Source of the DNA: Saccoglossus kowalevskii
Taxonomy: Eukaryota; Hemichordata; Enteropneusta; Harrimaniidae
NCBI RefSeq assembly: GCF_000003605.2
Contig: NW_003147273.1
Location: forward strand, 13,992 to 38,533
Direction of reading: 5' to 3'
Length of the DNA stretch: 24,542 nt
The translations under genes and the position numbers were made by a program. Below, one piece after another: positions 1 through 8,533 of the stretch. The notes beneath the pieces are model-generated. The model did not search any database and had not been told where the DNA came from. It worked only from the letters and a program-made list of their open reading frames with translations. Each line of letters begins with the position of its first letter. Position 1 is the stretch's first letter.

Positions 1-770
1 ATTGTAGTCTACACTCTAAGATTGCATCATGGAACATTGTTGTCTACATTATAAGATTGCACCATGGAATCTTGGGACATTGTTGTCTACACTCTAAGAT
101 TGCACCATGTAATTATGGGACATTGTTGTCTACATTATAAGATTGCACCATGGAATCATGAGACATTGTAGTCTACATTATAAGATTGCACCATGGAATC
201 ATGAGACATTGTAGTCTACATTATAAGATTGCACCATGGAATCTTGGGACATTGTTGTCTACATTATAAGATTGCATCATGGAATCATGGGACATTGTTG
301 TCTACATTATAAGATTGCATCATGGAATCATGGAACATTGTAGTCTACACTCTAAGATTGCATCATGGGACATTGTTGTCTACATTATAAGATTGCACAA
401 TGGAATCATGAGACATTGTGGTCTACATTATAAGATTGCACCATGAAATCATGGGACATTGTAGTCTACATTCTAAGATTGCACCATGGAATTGTGGGAC
501 ATTGTTGCCTACACTCTAAGATTGCACCATGGAATCATGAGACATTGTAGTCTACATTTTAAGATTGCACCATGGAATTGTGGGACATTGTTGCCTACAC
601 TCTAAGATTGCACCATGGAATCATGAGACATTGTAGTCTACATTTTAAGATTGCACCATGGAATTGTGGGACATTGTTGCCTACACTCTAAGATTGCACC
701 ATGGAATCATGGAACATTGTTATTGACACTTGAGGATTGCACCATGCCAATTGATATTCCAAAATTATTT
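1..770. repeat. 43-bp satellite/minisatellite array
   Basis: About 17-18 units of a roughly 43-bp repeat with core GTCTACATTATAAGATTGCA followed by CCATGGAATCATGRGACATT. Variants include CACTCTAAG for CATTATAAG, and shortened units near 330 and 366. Pairs alternating AATTGTGGGAC and AATCATGAGAC from about 490 to 700 repeat as dimers. The array runs off the left edge and lies in an SRPRB intron. It decays at 715-770. Confidence 0.95.
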
Positions 771-1219
771 GAGATTCTGAGTCACATTTTCATATAATAA
801 ATGTTTTGTTGTCTGGGGAACAAGTTCAGATGATCCGTGCTGATATTAACCAATCACTCGACCGCATGCAATACAGTAAACATTTCAATTTTACAAGAGA
901 CACATTTCATTAGTTCTGGAAGTCGGTGATAATTTGGTAGTAATGAAAATAACTAGGGTCCGAAAAAACCACAGTGACTTTTGAAAACTTTTGTCCTAAT
1001 AAATGACATTAAAATGTAGAAATAAAATAATTGAAAATTTAAACAATATATATCTATATATGACAAGAATTTAACATGATTAAAACAGCTACATAAAAAG
1101 GTGATGATAGGCACAACAAGTACCTACCATACCAAGGTACGATATTTCCAAAGCATGTACACAAAATATTAATGCGTGACAGCCACCATACTTCCTGCAA
1201 GCCTGTTGTAATCACCCAC
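771..1219. other. SRPRB intron sequence, no feature seen
   Basis: AT-rich sequence between the satellite and exon 3. I looked for the next SRPRB exon (AIVFVVDS-like) on the minus strand and did not find it. Confidence 0.6.
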
Positions 1220-1380
1220 CTTGCTTGGTCTTTGAACTGGTCTATTTTATGATTACGCAATCTCTCATGCCCTGGAAGATCCAATATTTTCAAAACTCCT
1301 TTTTTCTCTCCTTGTAGCTTATATGTACCGGAATTCTCTTTTATCGAAGTCTGTGTCATCACATATTTACCGCTTGTCAG
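1220..1380 (-). CDS. SRPRB: SRPRB coding exon 3 (switch I/II)
   Basis: Acceptor TTCTATTTTTAG ends at 1381; donor AG|GTGGGT follows at 1219. The exon encodes 53 codons plus two bases, from LTSGKY through TQTSI and DLPGHE to FKDQA. The last two bases (AG) start an Arg codon finished in the next exon, matching the FKxxAR position of the family. The reading frame runs on past the donor into non-conserved sequence, which is intron. Confidence 0.92.
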
Positions 1381-4300
1381 CTAAAAATAGAACAACAATA
1401 GAGGGAATGTCAGGGAGATATAGACAAGTTTTGAATGTCCCATGATTCCATGGTGCATCTTGAAAACTTGTTTGGTACAAAACATAAGCTGATACAGTAA
1501 AATATTCATCTAAATCTGCATATTCCTGCTGACCGGGAATGAATCAGACAAAATTGACAGATTTCATGATCAAGTTTTTGTCCTCCAACGTTTTTGTGCA
1601 ACTATTTACAAGTCTGTAATTCTCGTAATTCAATAACAATTTTAACCAAACCAATGACGGGAATTATAGATTTTTGATTTTTTTATAGATTTTGATTTGG
1701 CCATTGGTGTTATACTACTGTATTTGTTCTATTATTAACACTAAATTAAGTCATATTTTAATGATCCAGTAAACAGTAAATGCAATGTGCATTTCAAATA
1801 GAGGAAATATGGTATTGTTTTTTCTCCAATGACTCCTGTTAGTAGTAGTTTAGAATCAATGTGTTTTTTGTGGTATGCAAGACATCTACAAAAAACACCT
1901 GGCATCGATGATCTTATTAGCCATAAATGTATATTCAAACGACACATACTCAGTTTTTGATTGGTCAAATCTGAACCATGTAAAGTAAGATTCTCTCCAT
2001 TGGTTAGTTCTGCTCTTTAGCCATGCAAATTTATTCAAACATCACTTAACACAGATTGGTCAAATCTGAACATCAAGCAGTCTGTTGGCTGAGATAGTTT
2101 TGCTGTTATCAATGGACATTTCAATTAAAGAACTGAAGATATCATTAGAAAATGAACAATATGAATAGTATCAAACCAATCGGACTTACAGTTTTTTTAA
2201 CAAGAAGTCGAAAATAACACTTTTATCACGAAATAAACAAATCTGAGAGAGGTATACCTGTAGTACCTATATATAATATCAAAGCAATCAGACTTGCATT
2301 TTTTTACGAGAAGTCAAAAGTATCACTTTTTACCAAAACATCACAAAATGAACAAATCTAAGAGAGGTTTACCCAAGGTACATATACACAAAGTATTAAA
2401 GCATTCAGGCTGTAAGTTGTAGTTTTCAGGAAGAACTCGAAAAAGTAAAACATTGACACAGACTCCGACGGACAATCACTCATATGATAAGCTCCACTCG
2501 ACAAAGTCGACAACGGAGCTAAAAAAAGTTGAAATTATCCATAACAATGATAATATCTTTGAGAACTTTTTATGAAAAAGTAAAGCTCGGGGAGAAAAAT
2601 TACGCTTGTACTGTATCTGACTGATGTAACTGACTATCATTGTGTTTGACTATCATTGTTCGATGCTGAGCATATTCACTCACCTTACTAAACAACAAGG
2701 TCTTTCCAGAATCACATAATCCAACAAGTAGTACACCTCTTCTAGTGTTCTTTCTACCGAGAATTATCTTGAACAGAACTGTAATAATTATGAATTTCAT
2801 TAAAATTATTGTATTTATTTCAAATTTGAGTTTCAATAAACTTAATTATTAGTATTAAGTGACAGAAAACTCAATCAAATGAGATGAAATAGAACCAGTT
2901 AAAATATTGAGTATTTGAGCAGAAACTACAAGTTTTAACCCAAGAATAATATTGGTTAACAAGTCACTAAAAATTAACTTCCACATTTAGGGCCACTTAT
3001 CATTATTCTAATGATACAACAGATATATTTCACAGATGGGAGTGGTCTATTTTAATGCTGAGATGAAGAAGACAATGTCTTTTGCACTTGTTGTTTTATT
3101 GTTTATTTTATCCGAATCAATAAACGATAAATCTACATTCTGATTATTTTTTTTTATCATGCTACGTATGATGGAAGTGTACTTCACTGCAGTCAAGATG
3201 ATGGTTGTGCGTGGAATTGAACAGGTCGTTAGTTTTCACTTTTAAATGTTTATGGGTTTCTATGAATCTTTGTTCACATAATACTTAGAATTCAATTCTG
3301 GCCTTCATTTCATGATGGGGTAAAAGTGTTATTCCTGTTCAATTTTAACAATGTTAGCTATTAATTCACATCTTATTTGTTTTATCGATCAGTATTGTAT
3401 CTGTGGTGTCAAAAATAAATATCATCTTGTGTTAGCTTATTTTTAATGTGACAATATAAACAGTCAAAATAAACGTTCGAAAACTGCAGCAATTATCCTA
3501 CTTCCAAAGAAACAAAGTCAATGTTCTTCCTGTGGTTTGTAGTTCCATGATTGGAGCTTGCTCTCTCAAGCAAATTCTGACTGGTACATTAAAGTTTCTG
3601 GAGAAACACTAACTGACCTCTGCTTTTTATAATTCAAAAATGTAAAGTGGAATTGACGGAAACATTGAAAAAATTTCATTTAAAAAGAAATGTAGGTACA
3701 AAAATCTGGTTAGGATGATGGTTTTGGTTAGGTTTAGTTTTTCATGTTTCCATGACCACTCTCCCAGGTTTCAATTTCCGGAAATTCTACACGATGATTC
3801 ACATTTTTGCAACAGTTCTTTAAAACCGGATCACCCCTACCTGAACCCTAACCCTACCCCTAAACCAGACCACCCCTACCTGAACCCTAACCCTAACCAT
3901 GGAGGTAGAAAAGAGAAGGAGTGAGAACGCTATTGTTTCCGCTGGTTTCATAATGCTTTGGATTTATTTACTCAGTACACATTGTAATTATTTGGCAATC
4001 ACGCTGTCAAGTGTCACCGTTAATCGGCTTACATGTTTCGGCTGTATTCGGAAACTTCACAAAGATTCACGACGCACTGCTCATGCCCAAACAGATAACA
4101 ATAATACAAAATGCAGCGAAAGATGTACGCTGAGTGTACTCAATACCCCAAATCTATTGTAACATAAGGCGCGATTTTCAACATCTGCACAGTTCTGCAC
4201 ACCGATGAAAATGCCCCGTCAAAACATCTCGCCATAAACTTATCATGTATCTTTACATTTCACTGCAAAAATTTGTGGGATTTTTTTAATCAATGTCCAA

Positions 4301-5318
4301 AGTTGCACGACTATTTCGATGAAAAATATCAGAAAAGAAGTAATCACACATCTTGGAAGCATCAATATACAAAATTTCCAGTGCCTACAAGTGTGAAATG
4401 ACCTTTATGACCCGATGAAGGTCATTGCGCACGCACAATTCTTTTATTCATGGTTTGCGCATTCAATTTTATAGACAATGTTTAAACAGAATTTATTTTT
4501 TTCAGTTCTACTCTCGTTTTCTTGTGTAAATAAGCGACTATCATCATGTAGATAAAACGACTTCTAAACAAAAACAATAATTGGTTTAACCAGAGAGAAG
4601 ACAAAGGGTGTTTATAAGATTGACATGGGCTTAAATAGCGTCCTCACTCCTTCTCTTTTCTACCTCCATGCCCTAACCACAGTCCCTCAACACTATGCAC
4701 TAACACTCCAGCTCCCATGTAATTCAATATGCCCCTCCAAATAATTATAAGTGATCTAAAGAGGGGTATATAGAATTGAAATGGAGGAGGGGTAGTGGAG
4801 GGACAGGGTTGGGATTAGAGTTATGGGCGAGAGGGGCCTAAGGATGGAGCTCCATGACCTAAGGAACTCTTACCAAATAGTATCCATTCATTCACGCTCT
4901 CAGTTCCGTCTTTTTGTGATCGCATTCATAGACAATATGAAGTTATATAATTTAGTTCTTGGGTTCTCTGTATCGCGTTATTTTTTATCGGAAGGTTCAT
5001 TTTATGCTCGCAGAGTTTTTGCGCACAAAATATACAAATATAGACTACTGAATTGCAGCTAAGAAAGCACATGTGGTATAACTACGAATAGATTTTTATT
5101 CTGAACCACAACACATGTGCCTTTGAAATGGTACCATATGTTCAGTGAATGGAATATTATCTTCAGAAACACAATTTGGTTAAAAAATACTAACCTATTG
5201 TTAGAATAACTACAGCTAAAGCAACCACAACACTCAAAACAACGGGATCTTGTTTGGATATTTCTTGTTTCAATAAATTCACGTAGCGATCAATTTCTCG
5301 AAGCTCTTTGGTCGCCAT
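1220..5318 (-). CDS. SRPRB: Signal recognition particle receptor subunit beta, 5' three exons (partial gene)
   Basis: Small Ras-like GTPase that anchors the SRP receptor alpha subunit in the ER membrane and takes part in docking ribosome-nascent chain complexes at the translocon. Coding exons read on the minus strand are 5318-5195, 2778-2684 and 1380-1220. They join in frame through donors GTTAGT, GTGAGT and GTGGGT and give about 126 residues. What is seen: a short cytosol/lumen-side lead (MATKELREID), then a membrane segment at about residues 26-46 rich in V, L and I, a P-loop GLCDSGKT at 61-68, TQTS at 82-85 (switch I region) and DLPGHE at 107-112 (G3 motif). The family signatures SVVVA, VLLVGLCDSGKTLLF and DLPGHE match animal SRPRB. 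The G4/G5 motifs and C-terminus should lie left of base 1; no later exon was found in 1-1219. The start is the first ATG before the conserved N-terminus. Family assignment is near certain; only exon-edge details are inferred. Confidence 0.93.
1436..1461 (-). repeat. Single inverted unit of the 43-bp satellite
   Basis: The reverse complement matches the satellite core (GATGCACCATGGAATCATGG) with one deleted base. It sits on the other side of SRPRB exon 3 from the array, in the opposite orientation. Confidence 0.8.
1917..2072. repeat. Two-copy ~98-bp tandem duplication
   Basis: TTAGCCAT...ATTCAAAC...GATTGGTCAAATCTGAAC occurs at 1917-1976 and again at 2017-2072. It includes the motif TTGATTGGTCAAAT that is also the core of the 30-bp minisatellite near 18 kb. 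Confidence 0.7.
2161..2460. repeat. Three-copy degenerate tandem repeat, ~108-117 bp period
   Basis: Copies begin near 2167, 2275 and 2392. Each has TAT(C/T)AAA-C-AT(C/T), then a GAAGTCGAAAA-like segment. The first two also share ACAAATCT(G/A)AGAGAGGT. The third is truncated. Confidence 0.75.
2684..2778 (-). CDS. SRPRB: SRPRB coding exon 2 (P-loop)
   Basis: Acceptor ATTATTACAG ends at 2779 and donor AAG|GTGAGT follows at 2683. The exon is 95 nt, two bases plus 31 codons. It finishes the membrane helix, gives the basic stop-transfer stretch GRKNTRR, and carries the nucleotide-binding P-loop GLCDSGKT. Confidence 0.93.
3832..3897. repeat. CCCTAA-rich short repeat
   Basis: Two copies of CACCCCTACCTGAACCCTAA separated by CCCTACCCCTAAACCAGAC. 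Six-base CCCTAA runs resemble the animal telomere motif, but the tract is short and degenerate, so it is an interstitial repeat. Confidence 0.75.
3898..4670. mobile_element. Non-autonomous DNA transposon, ~38-bp terminal inverted repeats
   Basis: The left end CATGGAGGTAGAAAAGAGAA and the continuing GGAGTGAGAACGCTATT are matched in reverse complement at 4633-4670 with one mismatch. Both sides are flanked by CCCTAAC (3891-3897 and 4671-4677), a likely 7-8 bp target duplication, although the left flank is itself CCCTAA-rich. It is 773 bp with no transposase. The superfamily was not assigned. Confidence 0.82.
4671..5194. other. Intron 1 remainder
   Basis: Contains a purine-rich GGAGGGG stretch (4780-4850) and the 12-bp palindrome ATGGAGCTCCAT bracketed by CCTAAGG on both sides (4840-4866), perhaps an insertion scar. 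The rest is unremarkable. Confidence 0.4.
5195..5318 (-). CDS. SRPRB: SRPRB coding exon 1 (N-terminus and membrane anchor)
   Basis: ATG at 5318-5316. The exon encodes 41 codons plus one base: a polar stretch (RYVNLLKQEISKQDP) and then a V/L/A/I-rich membrane helix. The donor is G|GTTAGT at 5194. The first base of the split Val codon pairs with TT at the start of exon 2. Confidence 0.92.
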
Positions 5319-5382
5319 ATTGAAACTGATGCAAGCGACAAGCTCCCTCACTGGATGTAACTGCAATAACTTTTGTTTTTGT

Positions 5383-5397
5383 TATAAAGGCGCATGT
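5383..5397 (-). promoter_or_regulatory. Possible SRPRB core promoter (TATA-like and GCGCATG half-site)
   Basis: On the minus strand a TTATAA sequence sits about 65-70 nt upstream of the SRPRB ATG, next to CATGCGC, which resembles an NRF1 half-site. Only about 115 bp separate the start codon from a transposon at 5439, so the promoter must be very short or include the element. Confidence 0.22.
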
Positions 5398-5438
5398 GTG
5401 ATGGCGCTCACACTCGATGAACGTTGTTGTACAATATC

Positions 5439-5955
5439 GGGGGGGGGGGCAAGGGTTATTTTCGTTCAACGTAATTGCAATATTTTTTTGTCCGTACAAC
5501 GTAAATAGAAAAAAATAAATTTCGTAATTCTGTAATCAAAGGCTAGACGTACAACGTAATCAATCAAATATTTTTTTTGTACACTGTAAAAATGTGTCAT
5601 TTTTCTCGTACGTACAAGAATTTACATCCAAAAAATCGTAAAGAAGAATCCAGGGAAATTACATTTTAGAAACTGTAAAACGACTAGATGACACAATTCA
5701 CTACAAAATTGAATGTCAAGACGCAAAAGGTCCTCTAACCGAATGAAGAGCATTACGAGGGTAATATGCGCATGCGTCTCTACACTCGGCGAGGCAATGG
5801 CGGAGAATATTTGAGTCGGAGAGTTCTTTGGACCATTCAATGTACCATTTTTTTAACACTGTAAACTGTATAAACGTCTTTTTTTCCTTGTAAATTGTAA
5901 AAAGCCCTTTTTATTTCCCGTAAAACCGTACCAGCTACCCCCCTTGCCCCCCCCT
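5439..5955. mobile_element. MITE-like element with G-run termini, next to the SRPRB start
   Basis: Starts with eleven G then CAAGGG and ends CCCTTGCCCCCCCCT, forming terminal inverted repeats. It is flanked by a CAATATC duplication at 5432-5438 and 5956-5962 (7 bp, or 8 with a mismatch), compatible with a hAT-type element. Many copies of CGTACAACGTAA/GTAC-CTGTAAA motifs lie inside both ends, as subterminal repeats do. It is 517 bp with no transposase. Confidence 0.75.
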
Positions 5956-6512
5956 CAATATCTGCTCCATCTGTTAATTTATTTTCACTATTTTGATGTT
6001 TTGAGCAATTTCACTGGGTTTTAAGTTCTAATAATATTATAAAAGTTCAACGAAAAACTACAGTAGTAGAATTATCCCCAAGCTGCATTCTGTACAACCA
6101 ATTATTGTGCCTGCAACAGTTCACACAGGTCTTATCCAATTTCAGACCATTTTATAAACTTATTAATCCTGATTCAATCTGATTTAAATAAATATGAAAG
6201 TAAACAAAAAATATTTATTATAATTTTTATTATTTTGTAATTTTTTTTATTATGTGAATCTTATTTTGCAATTTTTTTTTATTATGTGAATCTTATTTTG
6301 TAATTTTTTTTATTATGTGAATCTTATTTTGTATTATTTTAAATATCACCACCCTTGTGGGGTTTCATGATAAACTAAACTTGAAAAAAATACCAGCAAC
6401 TAAAAATACAAATAAAAAAAATATCAAATATATGAAAATTAATTAAATGCATATTTGAAAAAATGCAATAAAAAAAAACAAATAATTTGTTAACTCAGTT
6501 CAGAAGTAAACA
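5956..6512. other. Intergenic AT-rich stretch with a short tandem repeat
   Basis: No gene seen. It contains the tandem repeat annotated at 6236-6335. Confidence 0.7.
6236..6335. repeat. ~33-bp tandem repeat, three copies
   Basis: TTATTATGTGAATCTTATTT followed by TG(T/C)AATTTTTT, repeated three times with changes only in T-run length and one T/C. Confidence 0.9.
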
Positions 6513-6514
6513 TA

Positions 6515-6840
6515 TCCTCGGGGGCGGACATCCGGGCATTTTCTACCGCCTGGCAACCCTCGCGGTGAAAACAAAGACCAAAAACTCGCAGAAAACGGTA
6601 CTTTGCGATGGTTGATGAGAGTCCCCTGAACAGTGTAACAAGATTAGCCCTACGTGTGTAACATATATGAATTTGGTTGTTCAGGATTACTTCAAAGATG
6701 AGTTTGTGTTGTTTTCTCGAGTTTTCACCGGCTCTACCGGCATTCCACAGCAGCACGCACAAAGCCCATAGAAATACGTGGTACAGTGGTGCGCGTCTTA
6801 GCAACGTAGAACGTCTGTGACGTAGCTCCGCCCCCGAGGA
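6515..6840. mobile_element. 326-bp MITE with TCCTCGGGGGCGGA ends
   Basis: Perfect 14-bp terminal inverted repeats TCCTCGGGGGCGGA / TCCGCCCCCGAGGA, flanked by TA on both sides. This suggests a TA target site as in Tc1/mariner-like elements. It is GC-richer than its surroundings. The open frame through it (minus, 104 codons) is a by-product. A relative lies at about 11060-11150. Confidence 0.82.
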
Positions 6841-6842
6841 TA

Positions 6843-7257
6843 AGTCAAGATCAGTAAAAAATTGAGGACAAATAGTAAGTAGTGAATTGTTTTTGGATTA
6901 TATTTCATACAATGTAATTGAAATAAGATTCTAGTTTGAAATTTTTTTAGTTTAGCTATTTATTTTTCCTTATTATACATCTCTCACTGTAAAGCCACAA
7001 GTTACAGCGCGCCGTGATTTTGCAGTATTTTACGGGGTGTTTTCATCCTACCATGTTAGGAAATGCTAATTCCAAGTATGGAATGATTACACGCGTAAGT
7101 GTCCTCTAATAATAAAAGCAAACATGGCAGATCCCAGGGTTTGACTGGACTCCACACAAAGAAGTTCGCTGATTCTGTTCTAAACATTTTGGATTTTGGC
7201 ATTTCCATGATGCACTAGTATCCTAGGGAGGAAAAAATGTATACTGCATGTAATAAT
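6843..7257. other. Intergenic, no feature seen
   Basis: AT-rich sequence without recognisable coding or repeat structure. Confidence 0.5.
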
Positions 7258-7342
7258 GTTATTACGAGGATACCGAAAAGTATGCTGCGCATACTCCCGC
7301 TGTACTGTCTATGTGCATACTTTTGGGTATCCTCGTAATAAC
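7258..7342. mobile_element. 85-bp foldback MITE
   Basis: 28-bp inverted ends: GTTATTACGAGGATACC then (G/C)AAAAGTATGC, 27 of 28 bases pairing, around a 29-base loop. A related half-copy lies at about 12525-12577. Confidence 0.8.
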
Positions 7343-8322
7343 CTCATATAATAAAATAATGAAAGATTACATAATAATAATGAAAAAATAATTAATAATA
7401 TTAAATTATATTTAAAAAAAAAAACCATATACTATAAATCAGATTTCCATCCTATTGACGTTTCATATTGTTGATTTTTTTTTCTGGATATTTGCAAAAC
7501 CTCATTAAAAAAAAATCTTTTACTAAATGTTTTTGTGAAGGCTTGGCAGCTCAAACAAAGTAATATATGATAAAATTTACATAGCATCAAATTTTTTTTA
7601 ACACAACTACAGTTAATTAGTCAATCACTCCGATTTCCTCCTTTATAATGTTTTTATTTAATTCTGGAAATGACTGGATGTATGTTCTTGATGGATACAA
7701 CATATTCACCAAAACTTGTAATACTTAACATTCTGTGTGGCAAGTCCACTTCTGTCATCTCACTTTCACAAAATATAACATTTCGATCAACACAAGTAAA
7801 CAATTTATGATCCATTTGATCCAAAATTAACAAAATCATAAAAAAATGCTTAAAAATTTGCAAATATTTATACCTAATATTTGATGGGTAAGCTTATATT
7901 GTTTAAAGGAATAATTGGACATTCATATGTCATGTGTCTCTTCCTCTGACTATATTTGATCAAGGATTTATAAGATTGGGATATGCAAATGAGCGATATG
8001 CGACATCTCTTGTGAATTTACGCGAATTGCGAGATGATCTACATTTCTAAAACTCCTAATGCAATATTAGAGATTTTAAATTCAAGACGAAATTTGCGTA
8101 ATCCGCCACAAAAATTAAATGATTTGATTTTGAACATGAATTTTTTTTTTTGAAGTTCAATGTTGAAATGCTTTCAGAAAGAAACATGACACTGAGGTAC
8201 CAAAATATTTCATTAAATATATAGCACATTATTAAGAGTACAAATACTGCAAGTTCACATGGATTTAATTAAGCAAATTTCCCTTATCAGTGAAAATCAG
8301 CGAATAATTATTGCATTTACAG
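7343..8322. other. Intergenic, AT-rich
   Basis: Apart from the doubtful exon at 7654-7863 and a fragment of the 207-bp MITE end at about 8287-8324, I see nothing definable. Confidence 0.5.
7654..7863 (-). pseudogene. Possible C-terminal exon or gene remnant, unidentified
   Basis: An open frame on the minus strand whose last 55 residues look protein-like (for example MDHKLFTCVDRNVIFCESEM, then TEVDLPHRML). Its stop codon overlaps an AATAAA signal. Hydrophobic/charged alternation suggests a beta-rich domain, but I do not recognise the family. A possible acceptor TTTTTAAG lies just upstream of HFFMILL. No matching upstream exons were found in 7864-10000. It may be a real 3' terminal exon, a decayed gene, or chance in AT-rich DNA. 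Confidence 0.25.
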
Positions 8323-8324
8323 TA

Positions 8325-8531
8325 CTGTAAAAAGGTTAATTATTCACTGGATTTTAATTTTGCTTATTTTGCAGACTGGAAAATGCGCTAAATTGAAACC
8401 CAGTGAATATGTCAAATATAGGCTAGAATACATTATCTAAATGATAAAACCGTGAATATAAAACCCACTGAATATGCCTGAAATGATAAATCAGCAAAAT
8501 TTAAAGCCAGTGATAATTATTCATTTTACAG
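8325..8531. mobile_element. 207-bp MITE, copy 1 (CTGTAAAA...TTTTACAG)
   Basis: Ends CTGTAAAA and TTTTACAG flanked by TA (8323-8324 and 8532-8533). Subterminal TTATTCACTGG / CCAGTGATAATTATTCA are inverted. The same 207-bp element occurs in the opposite orientation at 20688-20894. Confidence 0.87.
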
Positions 8532-8533
8532 TA

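Larger units (their letters stand above)
1381..2683 (-). other. SRPRB: SRPRB intron 2
   Basis: Holds one inverted satellite unit (1436-1461), a two-copy tandem duplication (1917-2072) and a three-copy tandem repeat (2161-2460). No coding sequence was recognised. Confidence 0.85.
2779..5194 (-). other. SRPRB: SRPRB intron 1
   Basis: 2,416 bp. It contains telomere-like CCCTAA repeats (3834-3897) and an inserted 773-bp inverted-repeat element (3898-4670). The remainder (2779-3830, 4680-5194) shows no recognised gene. Confidence 0.8.

Noticed and set aside
1-770. Regular repeats that might suggest a CRISPR array
   Set aside because: Units are contiguous with no unique spacers, and the context is a eukaryotic intron.
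3832-3897. Telomere
   Set aside because: Fewer than a dozen degenerate CCCTAA-like words inside an SRPRB intron; interstitial, not terminal.
3899-4162. 87-codon plus-strand frame MEVEKRRSEN
   Set aside because: It starts within the terminal inverted repeat of the 773-bp element and shows no known domain.
5290-5508. Open frames on both strands around the SRPRB start
   Set aside because: Both lie over SRPRB exon 1 and its upstream flank in other frames; SRPRB itself explains the coding signal.
6490-6804. 104-codon minus-strand frame with a signal-peptide-like start
   Set aside because: It is almost entirely inside the 326-bp MITE, including its terminal repeat.
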